Source of the DNA: Cucumis sativus
Lineage: Eukaryota > Streptophyta > Magnoliopsida > Cucurbitales > Cucurbitaceae
DNA length: 64,000 nt
NCBI RefSeq assembly: GCF_000004075.3
Contig: NC_026657.2
Location: 3,720,001-3,784,000 of the forward strand
Direction: 5' to 3'
The notes beneath the pieces are model-generated. The model was not told the DNA's origin, ran no database searches, and was given only the letters and a program-made list of their open reading frames with translations. A program made the position numbers and the translations under genes. Below, piece by piece: positions 50,384-61,759 of this stretch; position 1 is the first letter of the stretch; each line of letters begins with the position of its first letter.

Positions 50384-50394
50384 CCTAACGGTCA
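50384..50394 (+). promoter_or_regulatory. MSA element (proximal) upstream of the kinesin
   Basis: CCTAACGGTCA is a second perfect match to YCYAACGGYYA, about 130 bases upstream of the start codon and close to the CT-rich leader. With the distal copy it predicts G2/M-phase expression, as known for cytokinesis kinesins. Confidence 0.7.
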
Positions 50395-50522
50395 GTTCAT
50401 CCCATAGTTTTGCTTTCTTCTTCCTCTAAAACCCTCTGATTTCTCCCATTTCCAAATTCGAAAGTCTTTCTCTTTCTCTTTCTCTTTTGAAATCTTCCAT
50501 TTTTCTTCCACAATCAGTAACA

Positions 50523-53500
50523 ATGAAGTCGAATCCAACAGGATCGATGGAAACTGGTTTCTTGGGAAACCTTTCTTCTTCTTCCTTTCGAAATTTCCTT
50601 CCGCGATCCATCTCTTCTAAGAAAAGCCTCATTTCCTCCATTTCTAAGAAAACCCACAAATCTAACTCTGAAAATACACCTCCAGTTCACCCTAACATTC
50701 CCCTTAATGACCATCAAATACCCATTTCTAAGTCCCCCTTCGATTCCAATCTCGATCTCTCTGTATCGCAATCTCTTAGTTTGAAGGTATGCTTAAGTTT
50801 CTTTTGTGAATTTCACTTCTGTTGAAAGAACACTACTGATTTTTTGTGTTTATGATGAACTCTTAGGATGAAGTTCTTCAGTCGGACAATCAGTTTGAAG
50901 TTCCTAACCCGCCTGATCCACCCATCAAGGTATGATGAAGTTTACGTTATGTTCTATCTCTAGATCTACGATTTCTTCTTGTCTTTGGTATTTTCTTGTG
51001 AAGCTCCTAACCCCCCTCATCCACCCATCAAGGTTGTTGTGAGGATTAGACCTAATGATAGAGAGAATGAAGTGGAAAGGACGGTTAAAAGGATTTCTTC
51101 AGATGAATTGACGTTTGGGGACCGGAAATTTTCGTTTGATTCAGTTTTCGATTCAGATTCGAAACAGGTACTATGCTTGATAACTTCTCTTTATAATCCG
51201 AACAACCTTAGTTTGCTGTTTCATAAATTTTGAAATTCGGATTTATAGCAATAAGTCTGTTTAAAATGTTGAAGTAGTTTGATTCTAATTGCATTTTTTC
51301 GTGAATTTTAGGAAGATGTCTTTTCGAAGATTGGAATTCCGCTAGTCAAAGATGCATTGGCTGGTTATAATACTTCTATCATGTCATTTGGTCAGGTAAT
51401 AGTTGATTCTTATGTTCCAACACAATTTCTCTTTCATTTACATAATGTGTCGATTGTCACAAGATGGAAAATTGGTCAGCTAATTCGAATTTTGGATTAC
51501 TTGAATTGAATCTTTACAGACGGGAAGTGGTAAGACATTCACAATGTGGGGTCCCCCAAGTGCCATGGTTGAAGATCCTTCACCCCTTAGTAACCAAGGT
51601 CTTGCTCCTCGCATCTTCCAAATGCTGTTTTCAGAGATTCAAAAGGTGTGGATCCATTTCCTTTCAATCAATTCAATTAGATTCCACACCTCGGTTTTTG
51701 TTGTGTATGGCTGTCTAATATTGTGGTTAATCCAATTCAGGAACAAGAAAACTCTGAAGGAAAATTGATAAATTATCAGTGTCGTTGCTCTTTTGTAGAG
51801 GTATTGAATATTTCTTGACCTTTTATACTATTTTTTATAAAATCTATCTATCTGTAAGTATATGATCTCACATCCTTCTTTTGTTTTGATTCCCATTCCA
51901 GATTTTTAATGAACAAATTGGGGATTTGCTTGATCCTACACAAAGGAACCTTAAGGTTAGTTGGCAGCTCACCATTCTTGATGTCTGGCTGGTTGTCTTC
52001 AGCGTTCTTATGTCTTTGGTATTATATGCATCTTCTGTGCATTGTTAAATGTTTTGCAATATTTCACCAGATAAAGGATGATGCGAAGAATGGATTGTAT
52101 GTGGAGAATGTTACAGAAGAATACGTGACAAGTTATGATGATGTGACTCAGATTCTTATCAAGGTTTGTGGTGGTATTTTGCTTTATTTCTATAGCTCTT
52201 CTTTTGTTTTCAACCATTGCAATTCATTTCATTTGCTTACCTTTCTCTATTTTACGAGTGCAGGGACTTTCGAGTAGAAAAGTTGGAGCAACCACTATAA
52301 ATTCTAAGAGCTCTAGGTCCCATATTGTGTTTACTTTCATCATTGAGTCATGGTGCAAGGTGCTTAATCTAGAGTTTGACTTTAATTCAGAACTTGTTTG
52401 TTATAGAGAAAACATGTTATTTGTGTTTTAGTTGTTCTTCTGTTTTATCGGTCTCTATCAAAACTATGCGATTCAACTGGTTGAGACATTCAAATTTATA
52501 TCAGCAATATATAATATAATGCCTTTGGATGCAGGAAACATCATCCAAGTGTTTTGGTAGTTCAAAGACGAGCAGAATCAGCCTTGTTGATCTTGCTGGA
52601 TTAGATAGGAATGTAACCGATGCCACAGGCAGACAATCCACAAGAGAAGGAAAGAATTTAAAGAAGTCTATGTCACGGCTCGGGTATGAGAAACAATGAT
52701 TGGTGGAATTTCTGAAATGTTAAAAGTTCATTCTAATTATATGTTTGCTTCAACTAAGATATCTGACAATGGGAGACGGATAATTTAGACAATTACAAGC
52801 GTGTAACTGTTGTTGCTTTCATTATGTTGATGCAGGCATTTGGTCGATTCATTATCTAAAGAAACTGAAAGACCATCAGAAGATCGTTTGTACAGAGGTT
52901 CCTGCTTGACCCATTTACTAAGAGAGTCATTGGGCGGAAATGCTAAGCTCACAGTTATTTGTGCTATCTCTCCAGATAACAAGTACACATCATTTACTGG
53001 TTTTTTCTTTTTTTACCATCAAAGCATCCCAAACTTTAGTAGTGTGTACATAAACTTCTTATTCTTGTGTATTTCACCATGATAGTAAAAAATTAAGGTG
53101 CTGAGCTTGTCTAGATGGATACATGATCAGTTCTTTTCCTTGTTGAGATAATTTTTGCTATTGTAATAGCAGATGTGTGTCCATACATATATTAAAGTTA
53201 GCTTTGTTTTTTTGGACGCAGCCATTCATGTGAGACATTAAGGACGTTAAGATTCGGCCAACGATTGAAATCCATAAAGAATCAGCCAATCATAAATGAA
53301 ATAAAGGAAGATGACGTAAATGATCTGAGTGATCAAATTCGTCAACTAAAGGTAAGTTAGTTCATTCTTAGAAAATGACTGGTAAGTTTGAAATAGTTTG
53401 CTTCCTAATTCAAACCAAACTTTGTGTTGTCTGATTGCAGGAAGAACTTATAAGAGCAAATGCCAACTCAGGGAAGTCAGTTCGAAAGACTGGTTACTTT

Positions 53501-56407
53501 CAAGGGCCTAATGTAAGAGACAGCCTGAATCATTTAAGAGTTAGTATCAATCGCTCTCTGATTTTGCCATGCATTGATAACGACTCGGACGAAGAGGTTA
53601 ATTGTAATGAGGAAGATGTGAGGGAGTTGCATCAGCAACTGGATAAGGCCCACAGCTTTTCTGAAGAGAACTCGGATAAAAGAGACTCACTTCACTTTTC
53701 TTCTGTAGGAGAAAGTTTTGCTTCATATTCAATGAGTGATGATGAAGTAAGTTATCCCCAAACAATGGAAGAAATAAACCCTGTAGAACATCATGAGGAC
53801 AAGATTATTTTAACAGATAATCTTAGTAGTCGTGATTCCAAGGTTCCTGATCCAGTGAATAGAAGGAGCATCTCTGTCAGCTCATTCTATCACTTCTCTA
53901 ATCTTGAAGATCCACCCTTGTCTGAGTCTCCAAAAATTGGAAATTCTCAAAGGAAAAGTTTGGCTGTTGCACCAAGTTTTGCAGACCATCATGGAAGTAA
54001 GATGTCGTCAGACAGCTTTAAGTTTAACAAAGATGTACTGAGGCAGTCACTGAGTCAGAGTAAAAGTATCAGATCCTCGTTGCGATCGAGCAATAATTTC
54101 GAGGATCCTACTGAGTCATTGGCAGCTAGTCTTCAAAGGGGTTTAAAGATAATTGATTATCACCAGCAAAGCTCAGCAATAAACAAATCTTCAGTATCCT
54201 TCTCCTTTGAACACCTGGCTCGAAAATCATGTCCAGAAGTCAACAAAGCTGTAGGGTCTCTTCAAACACTTGAAGAAGATAATGCTGTTGCCATATCTTC
54301 TCCCCATCAGCTTTGTGTATCTTGCAAAAGAAAAATTACCGAGAATGACACTAGTGAAATGCCGAGTAGCAACAACGAACTTGTAGCAGTTAACCAATCC
54401 AGGAATCTCAAAGCCATTGTCGGACTCAACCACGTAGACGATCTTGAAAAGGTATATACTTGGTCAACCCACCCAAATTTTACACACTCATGGTAGTTTT
54501 TAATATGATGGAGGTACAGCACGATACATTTATATATATACGGAATGGTGTAGATTTATCTAAATTAGATGTGTGAAACGTTACCATATTGATCAATATG
54601 TGTGGAATACTTTTAATCTCAACTTTAGTTAGTAATGATTTTTTGTACTTTCAAATCTGTAACAATTTAGTTTTTTAACTGAACATTTTTTAATAATTTA
54701 GTCTTTATTCTGCTATTATTGTCAATATTAATTGAAAATTCATATTCATTTACTTCTTTTACTTCCACGATTCACGTCTTCTGACATTTAATATTTGGGG
54801 AACACTCGGCAGGAGAGTGTACAAGAGAAATGTGAAATAAAAGCTCAGAACAATCAAAATTGCTTTACTGACGTGTCTGAGAAGGAAGAACTTCTTAAAG
54901 AAATTCAAAATCTAAGGAGTAAGCTGCAAACATTTGCTGATGTTTCGGCTAACAAGTCAACTGACAAGCTGAGATCCTCGCTACTGCTGTCACGCTCGAT
55001 CCACCTCAGAAAAAGCTGTCTAGGAGGAGGAGGAGGTTCCCAAACTAACGAGGCGGAACTTGAAAAGGAAAGGGAGAGATGGACTGAAATGGAGAGTGAG
55101 TGGATTTCTTTAACTGATGAACTGAGAGTTGATTTGGAATCCATTCGACAGCGTGCGGAGAAGGTGGAGCAGGAACTGAACACAGAGAAGAAGTGCAATG
55201 AGGAGTTGGAGGATGCACTTCACAGATCTGTTCTTGGACATGCTAGATTTGTTGAGCATTATGCTGAATTGCAAGAGAAGTATAATGAGTTGGTTGGTAA
55301 GCACCGTGCCATCATGGGTGGAATAGCTGAGGTGAAAAGGGCTGCACAAAAAGCTGGTTCCAAAGGCAACGGTTCTCGGTTTTCGAAATCACTTGCTGCT
55401 GAGCTTTCAGCTCTGAGATTTGAGAGAGACAGAGAGAGAGAATTCTTGAAAAAGGAAAACAAAAGCCTTAAGCTCCAACTTAGAGACACTGCTGAAGCTG
55501 TTCATGCTGCTGGGGAACTTCTCGTAAGACTTAGAGAAGCAGAACATTCAGCATCAGTTGCAGAGGTAACCCATAAAATCCATTTGTTGTTTAATGAAAA
55601 ACAATGTTATTTTAACATTTTCTGATTCTTGCAAAACTTAAAACCTGAAAAACGTAATAACCTTTTTACAAACATTTGGTTTTAGTTTTTGAAGAGTTCA
55701 GCCTTAAGTAATTTTTAAAAGTTTCTTTACTTTGTTATCCACTTTTCATGGATGTTTTCAAAAGTCAAGCAATATTTGGTATTAAGAATTCAAATATTTC
55801 CTTCAAAATAGTGAAACTCTAAGGTTTGTTTGCAAATTCATTTTAGTACTACTTCCTAGCCAACTTTCAAAAGCATAACATGTGTTTTCTTTAAAAAGTT
55901 GGTTTTGTTATTTTTCAAATCTTAGCTTGGTTTTCTATAAAACACTCCTAAAAACTAGAACAAAGCACAAAAATCAACTAGTGGAATGAGTACTAAAACA
56001 GAGAGAAATCGATCATAAATTTCGAAACAGAGAAGAATCGTTATCGAACAGACTTGTAGTTTTCAAAAACTTTTAGTCTTTTAGCAAGGAGTGGGCAGTT
56101 TAGAAAATCAGGGAAACCGTTTTTTACATGAGATTTTCTTTTTAAAACACAGGAGAGTTTTACATCAGTTCAACAAGAGAACGAGAAGTTGAAGAAGCAA
56201 ATGGAGAAGCTCAAAAGAAAACATAAAATGGAGATGATTACAATGAAGCAATACCTTGCAGAGAGCAAACTGCCAGCTTCAGCTCTTGAACCACTGTATC
56301 ATGACGATCACGACGATGTCGGAACCGACAAGAGAGCCTCATATGTGGACGATGATCAAGCCTGGAGATCAGAATTTGGAGCTATATATCAAGAGCAGCA
56401 CTATTAA
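50523..56407 (+). CDS. KIN-12-type kinesin (phragmoplast-class)
   Basis: Fifteen exons: 50523-50786, 50867-50929, 51033-51167, 51312-51395, 51520-51645, 51741-51800, 51902-51955, 52071-52163, 52264-52359, 52535-52683, 52836-52982, 53222-53351, 53441-54451, 54813-55565 and 56153-56407. They join in phase into 1139 residues. The motor sits near the N-terminus (~109-430) after a Ser-rich leader: VVVRIRP start, P-loop GQTGSGKT (181-188), switch I NSKSSRSH (306-313), switch II DLAGLD (344-349; the usual form is DLAGSE), and a terminal motor motif ([20 protein letters not shown], then RTLRFGQR). A Ser-rich linker and a long coiled-coil region (exon 14; heptads, Glu/Lys-rich) follow. N-terminal motor plus long coil is the KIN-12 plan; these plus-end motors act at the phragmoplast and division plane. 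The length fits KIN-12F (~1.1k residues). The switch II Glu-to-Asp change could weaken ATPase. The ATG at 50523 is the first in the frame. Confidence 0.9.
50897..51034 (+). repeat. 35-bp direct repeat flanking kinesin intron 2
   Basis: A 35-base sequence ending CCACCCATCAAGGT occurs at 50897-50931 (end of exon 2 plus the donor) and at 51000-51034 (end of intron 2 plus the first bases of exon 3). The copies differ at three positions. The AG|GT in the first copy is used as donor and the AG in the second as acceptor, so the intron (50930-51032) is exactly one repeat period, 103 bases. Confidence 0.85.
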
Positions 56408-56449
56408 ACTTCAAGATATCTAGTTTGAACCAAAATTTTACTAAGAAGA

Positions 56450-57400
56450 AAAATCTCAGGACATGAACTTTGATTTGTACAAAGGGGGGAGAGGGGCTGC
56501 TTCAATAGGACCCTACTTGGGTCACATGTGAGATTGATTGTATGACATTATTGGATTTAGAAGTAGAATGATGGGTATGGTTTTTCTCTTTTTCCATTGT
56601 ATTGTATGAATGATTTTTTTAATTATTGTTAGTATCATTTATTCATAGTTTCCAATTATATCTGCACTATGAAGTTGTGTCATTTGCTTTTTAGGAAACC
56701 TTTTGAATTAATGGATGAATGGAAGAGTTTGGAACCATTGGTTGAAAAAAAAAAACTTCTGATAATCTTTCAACCAAATGAATTAATGAATCAATGGGAT
56801 TATTCAATACTGGCACCAACTTTTTGACACAATAAGTCAATGTGAGCTCATATTTGTATGTCAAAAAAGAATAGCTCAAGCGATATACTAATGTGTTAGC
56901 AATTTAGCAATCAAAACATACTGATGTATTAAATGTATTTTTAAGAACATCACTCTCAAAGTTTCATTAATAATCCTAAAGTTGAAAAAAAATTAGGAAC
57001 CATTACCATCTCGCAAAGAAAAAATAAATATATGAACACAAAAAAGTTTATAAAATAAAAGATGTAAATTATTAGTTGAGTTATTTACAAATATAACGTA
57101 GGTTGTCTACTTAATAATTATTGTGACTCCTAAGTTTGAAGGATAAAAGCACAAGAAAGTTTTAAAAATAGATGATAAATGGAAACGACGTCGTGCAGGA
57201 GCGTTTTAATATGAGTAGAAGTGTTAATGTTATATACTTATAAGCAAACGGTTAAGGGAGAGTGGTGTCAGAAACGAAGGCGATTGCTATCCGTTCAACA
57301 AAAACAAAGGAAAAATCTTTTGAGATTTTTGTATTCGGGAGATTGAGTTTGGAAAAAGGGTTTATTGTTAGCAGAGAGTGTAGAAGATAGAGAGAATCGA
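56450..57400. other. Kinesin 3'UTR and Tim-gene promoter
   Basis: The kinesin 3'UTR probably ends near 56640. The rest is AT-rich, with TATATA at 57231-57236 as a candidate TATA box for the Tim gene, about 175 bases before its ATG. No other gene was seen. Confidence 0.5.
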
Positions 57401-57408
57401 CGACAGCC

Positions 57409-60400
57409 ATGGCGGATTCTTCTAAGGACGTTTCACCTGATGCTGACAACCTCCTAACCAATTCCTCTGACAGCCCTAATTCTTCCGATGCCATTGTTCC
57501 TTCCCCTCCTTTCACTGGCCCTGCTCTTTGTCTTTTTAGGTTTGCCGGTGACTCCGTTGCCGGTGCCTTCATGGGCTCCATTTTCGGCTATGGTAATCTC
57601 TCTCTCTCTCTCTCTCAAGAATTTTGCATTTGCTTTTGGTTTTATATTCTGTTTTTCTAAATTGGGGTTTTGGTTTTTCACTGACCTCATTCCTATTATT
57701 GCCCATCCTTAATGTTTTCATCCTCTGTTTCGTGAAAGAACTCCACTTGCATGTGCCAGTTCTTTCTGTTGAATTTTGTTAGAATTCTTTTTTTGGTTGG
57801 AATTTGTTTTTCGTTTCATGGTATCAGTATAAAAATACAAGAGTTTGTAACTTTAGATAACTAGTACAGTTGAGTGAACTACTGTAACGAACTAACTACT
57901 CTTTCAGCTTAAGATGGGGAATGAAGATTGATAACACCTAACTGGCCCAACGGAAAGGATTTAGGAAGCATATTAGCAAGCTCAAACTGACTCCCCACAG
58001 GAATAGAGCAAGATACATGACTGAATGTCACTGAGTGGCATTAGAGAGAGCACAATTGGAATTCCAAGAAGTGTAGAATGCTAAACATTGAGCATTAAGA
58101 TAAGTGCCAATCAACATCCAGAAACGATTTCAAGAACAGCCGTTAGATGTGTTATCATTGGACTAGCACTAACACAATGAAGAGGGGAAAATATATATCA
58201 TATTTAGTGAAGACTACTCTTCTGTGGACAAAGAAAATCGACTGAAAGGAGAACATGAGACTGAGGGAGCTTGATGAACTATCGTTAAAACACCTAGTTT
58301 TAACTTTAAATGGGCTAATTTAATTGGCAAACCATGAAAAAATTTCTTAGCCATTGATTTGATTGTTAGATTTAGATTCCATAGGAAGGAAGAGGCCTAT
58401 ACATCTCAAACACGAGTGACATGGAGTTGTCCAAGTCTCACCGACAAAATTGATTGGCAAACATGATTAGGAGAACAATAAACATGTTTAGAATGGTTCT
58501 CTAAGATTGAAAAAAAAAAATTAGAATTCCTGATAGAACTTTTCTTAATCATGTTTGTTGCTCTTCATAATCATGTCTGCCAGTTAACTTTTTTTTTTTT
58601 GTTCTTTTATCTTTACTTTTTTCCATCAATTTTGTTAGCTAGACTTGGACAACTACAATTCACTCATGTTTGAGGAGGCATACATGCCTCTTTCTAAGAG
58701 ATATAAGGGTCCGTTTGGATTCATTTAAGAAAAATGTGTTTTTTGAAATAACTTATTCTTATTTGAACTCTTTTGATAAAAAGTTGTTTAACACACAGAT
58801 CAAAAACTATTTTGAGTGGTTGCCACACACTTCAATTTTTTTTCTAAAATTATTTAATTTTTAAAATTAAACACTTAAAATGTATTCCAAACACACCCTA
58901 ACTCTAATCATCGTATTAATGTTTATGGAAAGATCATGGTTTGCCAATTAAATTACTCCATTTGGGGTTTAGGGTTCAGTAACACAGTTAAAAATAATCT
59001 GCTTAATTACTGAAGGAAGATAATAATAGTCAATAGATGATGTTGAATTGGAACTTGAGACTAGTGCGTTCCAGTATATTGAATAGGAAATATGAACAAG
59101 TTGGGGAACATTTGGAGAGCTCTTGTCCCTCCCAAGACACCGGAGTCACGTATTACAAAAAATGTACTAATGTTGTAAAGCCTTTTCCTAATACACTCAC
59201 CCTCTTTCCTGAATCACACTACCATACATCAGCTATCTAACCCATTTCCTTAGGACCCTTACTTAACATTATGAAGTATGCATTACTAGACAGTAGGTCC
59301 ACCCCTCACATTCCTCCAGGAATATATTTTGAGAACTGGGGGTCTGTCAGAAACATGCTCATCGAGTGAATATATTGAATATGAATGAGAATACTAAAAA
59401 GCTCATGTTCTGGCTCCTATTCAGGGCACTTCCCAATCACATGATTAGCATATTCCTTTGAACTATTCAGTAGATTAGATGAAGAAAAGTTATGTTTATG
59501 TTAATAAACTGATAGTTAACTGGAATCTTGAATCACAATGATCCAGTTGACGACCTTGGATTACATAATGTGTACAAATCAGTCTTGTTATGTGATTTAT
59601 CAAAATTAGAAGGTTTCTGTTTCTTATTGCTCTGAAAGTTATAAAGAGAGGGAAGGGCTCTGAATTGATCATTTTATGAACAATTTTTATTTTCCTCTTT
59701 TATAAGATAGTGATGGATGAAATTACAAACAAGACTGTAAAATCCACGGTGATTACAAAAAGCCTTTCTAGTTGGTTATAACTTTTAAGGGAAAAGTATG
59801 AATAGGAAGCAAAAATATTCGAATCCTTGGATAAAAAAATAGCACAGTAAAGTCAAAGAAAGTATTAGTAGGCTTTTCTTTATCTATAAAGATTCCTTGG
59901 TTTATCTCCTTCCAATGAATCTGAAAGAAAGCTCGTTCACAAGTAATATAAAACCCCAGTGTTGTTTTAGCATTCGTTAAGGGGTGTCCTAACAAAGTTA
60001 TGCCAAGAAGATCCTTCACATCATTAGGGGAAACCAGAGACTACCCAAAAGCAGCAATAATCATTCAAAGAACAATTTGTTGCTGCTTCTCTTGTATAAC
60101 CTGCAAAAAAATCTCTCATTGGCAGCCTGGGTATCATTGAGTCTCATAAGAAATGTCATGATATTGATTTTATTTTCCGCTTTTCTAGTAGAGCCATATA
60201 CTAGTGAGGAATAAGGCATACCCGACCTTTGGAACACATAATATGGAGTCACTGGGCTACACTAACAATCTAGTATAGCCATTATTTATACTTTCATTCC
60301 ATTGGAACTCCTGTAAAAGAATTACATACTTCAGAACTTGTCATCTCTAAAGAACCGTCTTCTGCACTGATATTAATATCGCCTCTGAAGCAATGATAGG

Positions 60401-60453
60401 CTTTTTATATATTCTTAATCGTGGATCTGTAACACATTTGACTAAATTTAACG

Positions 60454-60484
<31 letters not shown>

Positions 60485-61748
60485 TTCCCTTCCATTACTT
60501 TATTTTCCTGTTATATAATACAGTTTCTTTACTTTCAATATTGCAATGTGAAATTAAATTGAATGTATTTTGAATGTAGGTTCAGGATTGATTAAGAAGA
60601 ATGGCTTTAAAGGATCATTTGCAGAGGCTGGATCTTGTGCGAAGGTATGATTTGTCTTGTATATTTTTATTGATCAAAAAAGATTGCTGGAGTTGTTCTT
60701 CTCACTGAATTAATTTAATTTACTGGTCCCTGATGCTTTTTAAAGTCCCATTTTGCTCACTATCTTTTGTTAATTTCAATTTTTGAATCAGACATTTGCA
60801 GTTTTGTCTGGGGTACACAGTTTGGTTGCTTGCATGTTAAAGACGCTGAGAGGAAAGGATGATGGTGCGTATTTTTCCTTTTGGAAGAATCTTTAATTAT
60901 AGCCGTATCGAACCCCTTCTAATTAAGTTAACGAGTTTTGTAGTTATTAATCATGGAGTAGCTGGATGTTGCACCGGTTTGGCTCTAAGTTTTCCAGGTA
61001 GCAACCTTTACAATTTGCATCTCATTTCATTCTGTATTTTATCCTTTGTCTTCACTTGGTGAAAAAAGAAGAGACCTCATGTTTACTTGATTACATTTTC
61101 TGCGATATCTCTCATCTCTTTTTTTTCAAAAAAAAAAAACTTTCATTCCATTGGAAAACATAAAGAAAGAGATCATACCTTCTATGCTTCAGTTGCCATC
61201 ACTATTAGCTCGTGCTGTTTGAAAATGATTAAAATAATTTTTGGCGGATTCAAAATCACTTCTAAACACGTCTTTAATCACTAAAAACTAATTGAATATT
61301 TAATTTTATGCATAGGAACACAGTTTTATACCATAAAATTTGATTTTAAACGATTAAAAATGTTAGGGTTTTCAAATTTTGAAAAGTGATTTTCAAAAGT
61401 TTTTAACCAGCCTTTCGATTAATTTATGGTAAATTTCATCTCATGATCACTTCTACTTTGAGCTTCTTTATTTGATTAGAGGCGTTTTTTTTTGTTTATT
61501 ATGTAGGTGCTCCACAAGCTCTTCTTCAGAGTTGCATTACTTTTGGAGCATTTTCCTTTATACTAGAAAGCCTTAACAAGAGGCAACCAGCATTGGCTCA
61601 TCCCATTTTCTCAAGAACGAGAAGCGAGATGGAGAGGAATCGTCCTCCGTTGGTTTTGCCACTTCAGTTTGCACTTCCAGTTGAACTAAAAGGTGCGTTT
61701 TCTTCATTCTGCAAGTCCTTGGAGAAGAGTAGAAGGTGCAGCTGGTAA
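57409..61748 (+). CDS. Tim17/Tim22/Tim23-family membrane translocase protein
   Basis: Five exons, 57409-57592, 60580-60644, 60792-60864, 60944-60997 and 61507-61748, join in phase into 205 residues. After a Ser/Asp/Pro-rich N-terminus (~1-40), four Gly/Ala-rich hydrophobic segments follow: [51 protein letters not shown] and [14 protein letters not shown]. They contain the family's G-x3-G-like spacing and charged loops (LRGKDD). This is the four-helix Tim17/22/23 fold found in the mitochondrial inner membrane and, in plants, in plastid envelopes. Which organelle is served cannot be told from the sequence. It resembles AT4G26670/AT5G55510 (TIM22-2-like) in my memory. The C-terminal tail is basic and hydrophilic. 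Intron 1 is 3.0 kb and full of inserted repeats; the other four exons lie within 1.2 kb. Confidence 0.88.
58283..58975. mobile_element. Large fold-back element in Tim intron 1
   Basis: Two long inverted arms of about 200 bases flank a loop near 58490-58545. Matching words, left and reverse complement of right: TAATTTAATTGGCAAACCAT (both), CTCAAACACGAGTGA / CTCAAACATGAGTGA, GTTGTCCAAGTCT (both), and ACATGATTAGGAGAAC / ACATGATTATGAAGAGC. The right arm is interrupted by a 192-base Tourist-like element. The superfamily is not determined. Confidence 0.75.
58707..58898. mobile_element. Tourist-like MITE nested in the fold-back element
   Basis: 192 bases with ends GGGTCCGTTTGGATTCA and, inverted, GGGTGTGTTTGGAATACA, flanked on both sides by TAA (58704-58706 and 58899-58901). 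GG(G)-GTTTGG-type ends with a 3-base TAA duplication fit PIF/Harbinger-derived Tourist MITEs. The interior is AT-rich and non-coding. Confidence 0.75.
60454..60484 (+). repeat. Poly(C) tract of 31 bases
   Basis: An uninterrupted run of 31 C residues in Tim intron 1, about 95 bases before the exon 2 acceptor. It is followed by a CCTTCCCTTCC pyrimidine stretch. Such a run is highly unusual in this AT-rich context and may be partly an assembly artefact. Confidence 0.9.
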
Positions 61749-61759
61749 TAATGTCCACA

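Noticed and set aside
60061-60252. Possible copia gag fragment (LMRLND-like word) on the minus strand of Tim intron 1
   Set aside because: Only one short word resembles gag. The surrounding frames are broken and no zinc knuckle, protease or reverse-transcriptase motif is seen.
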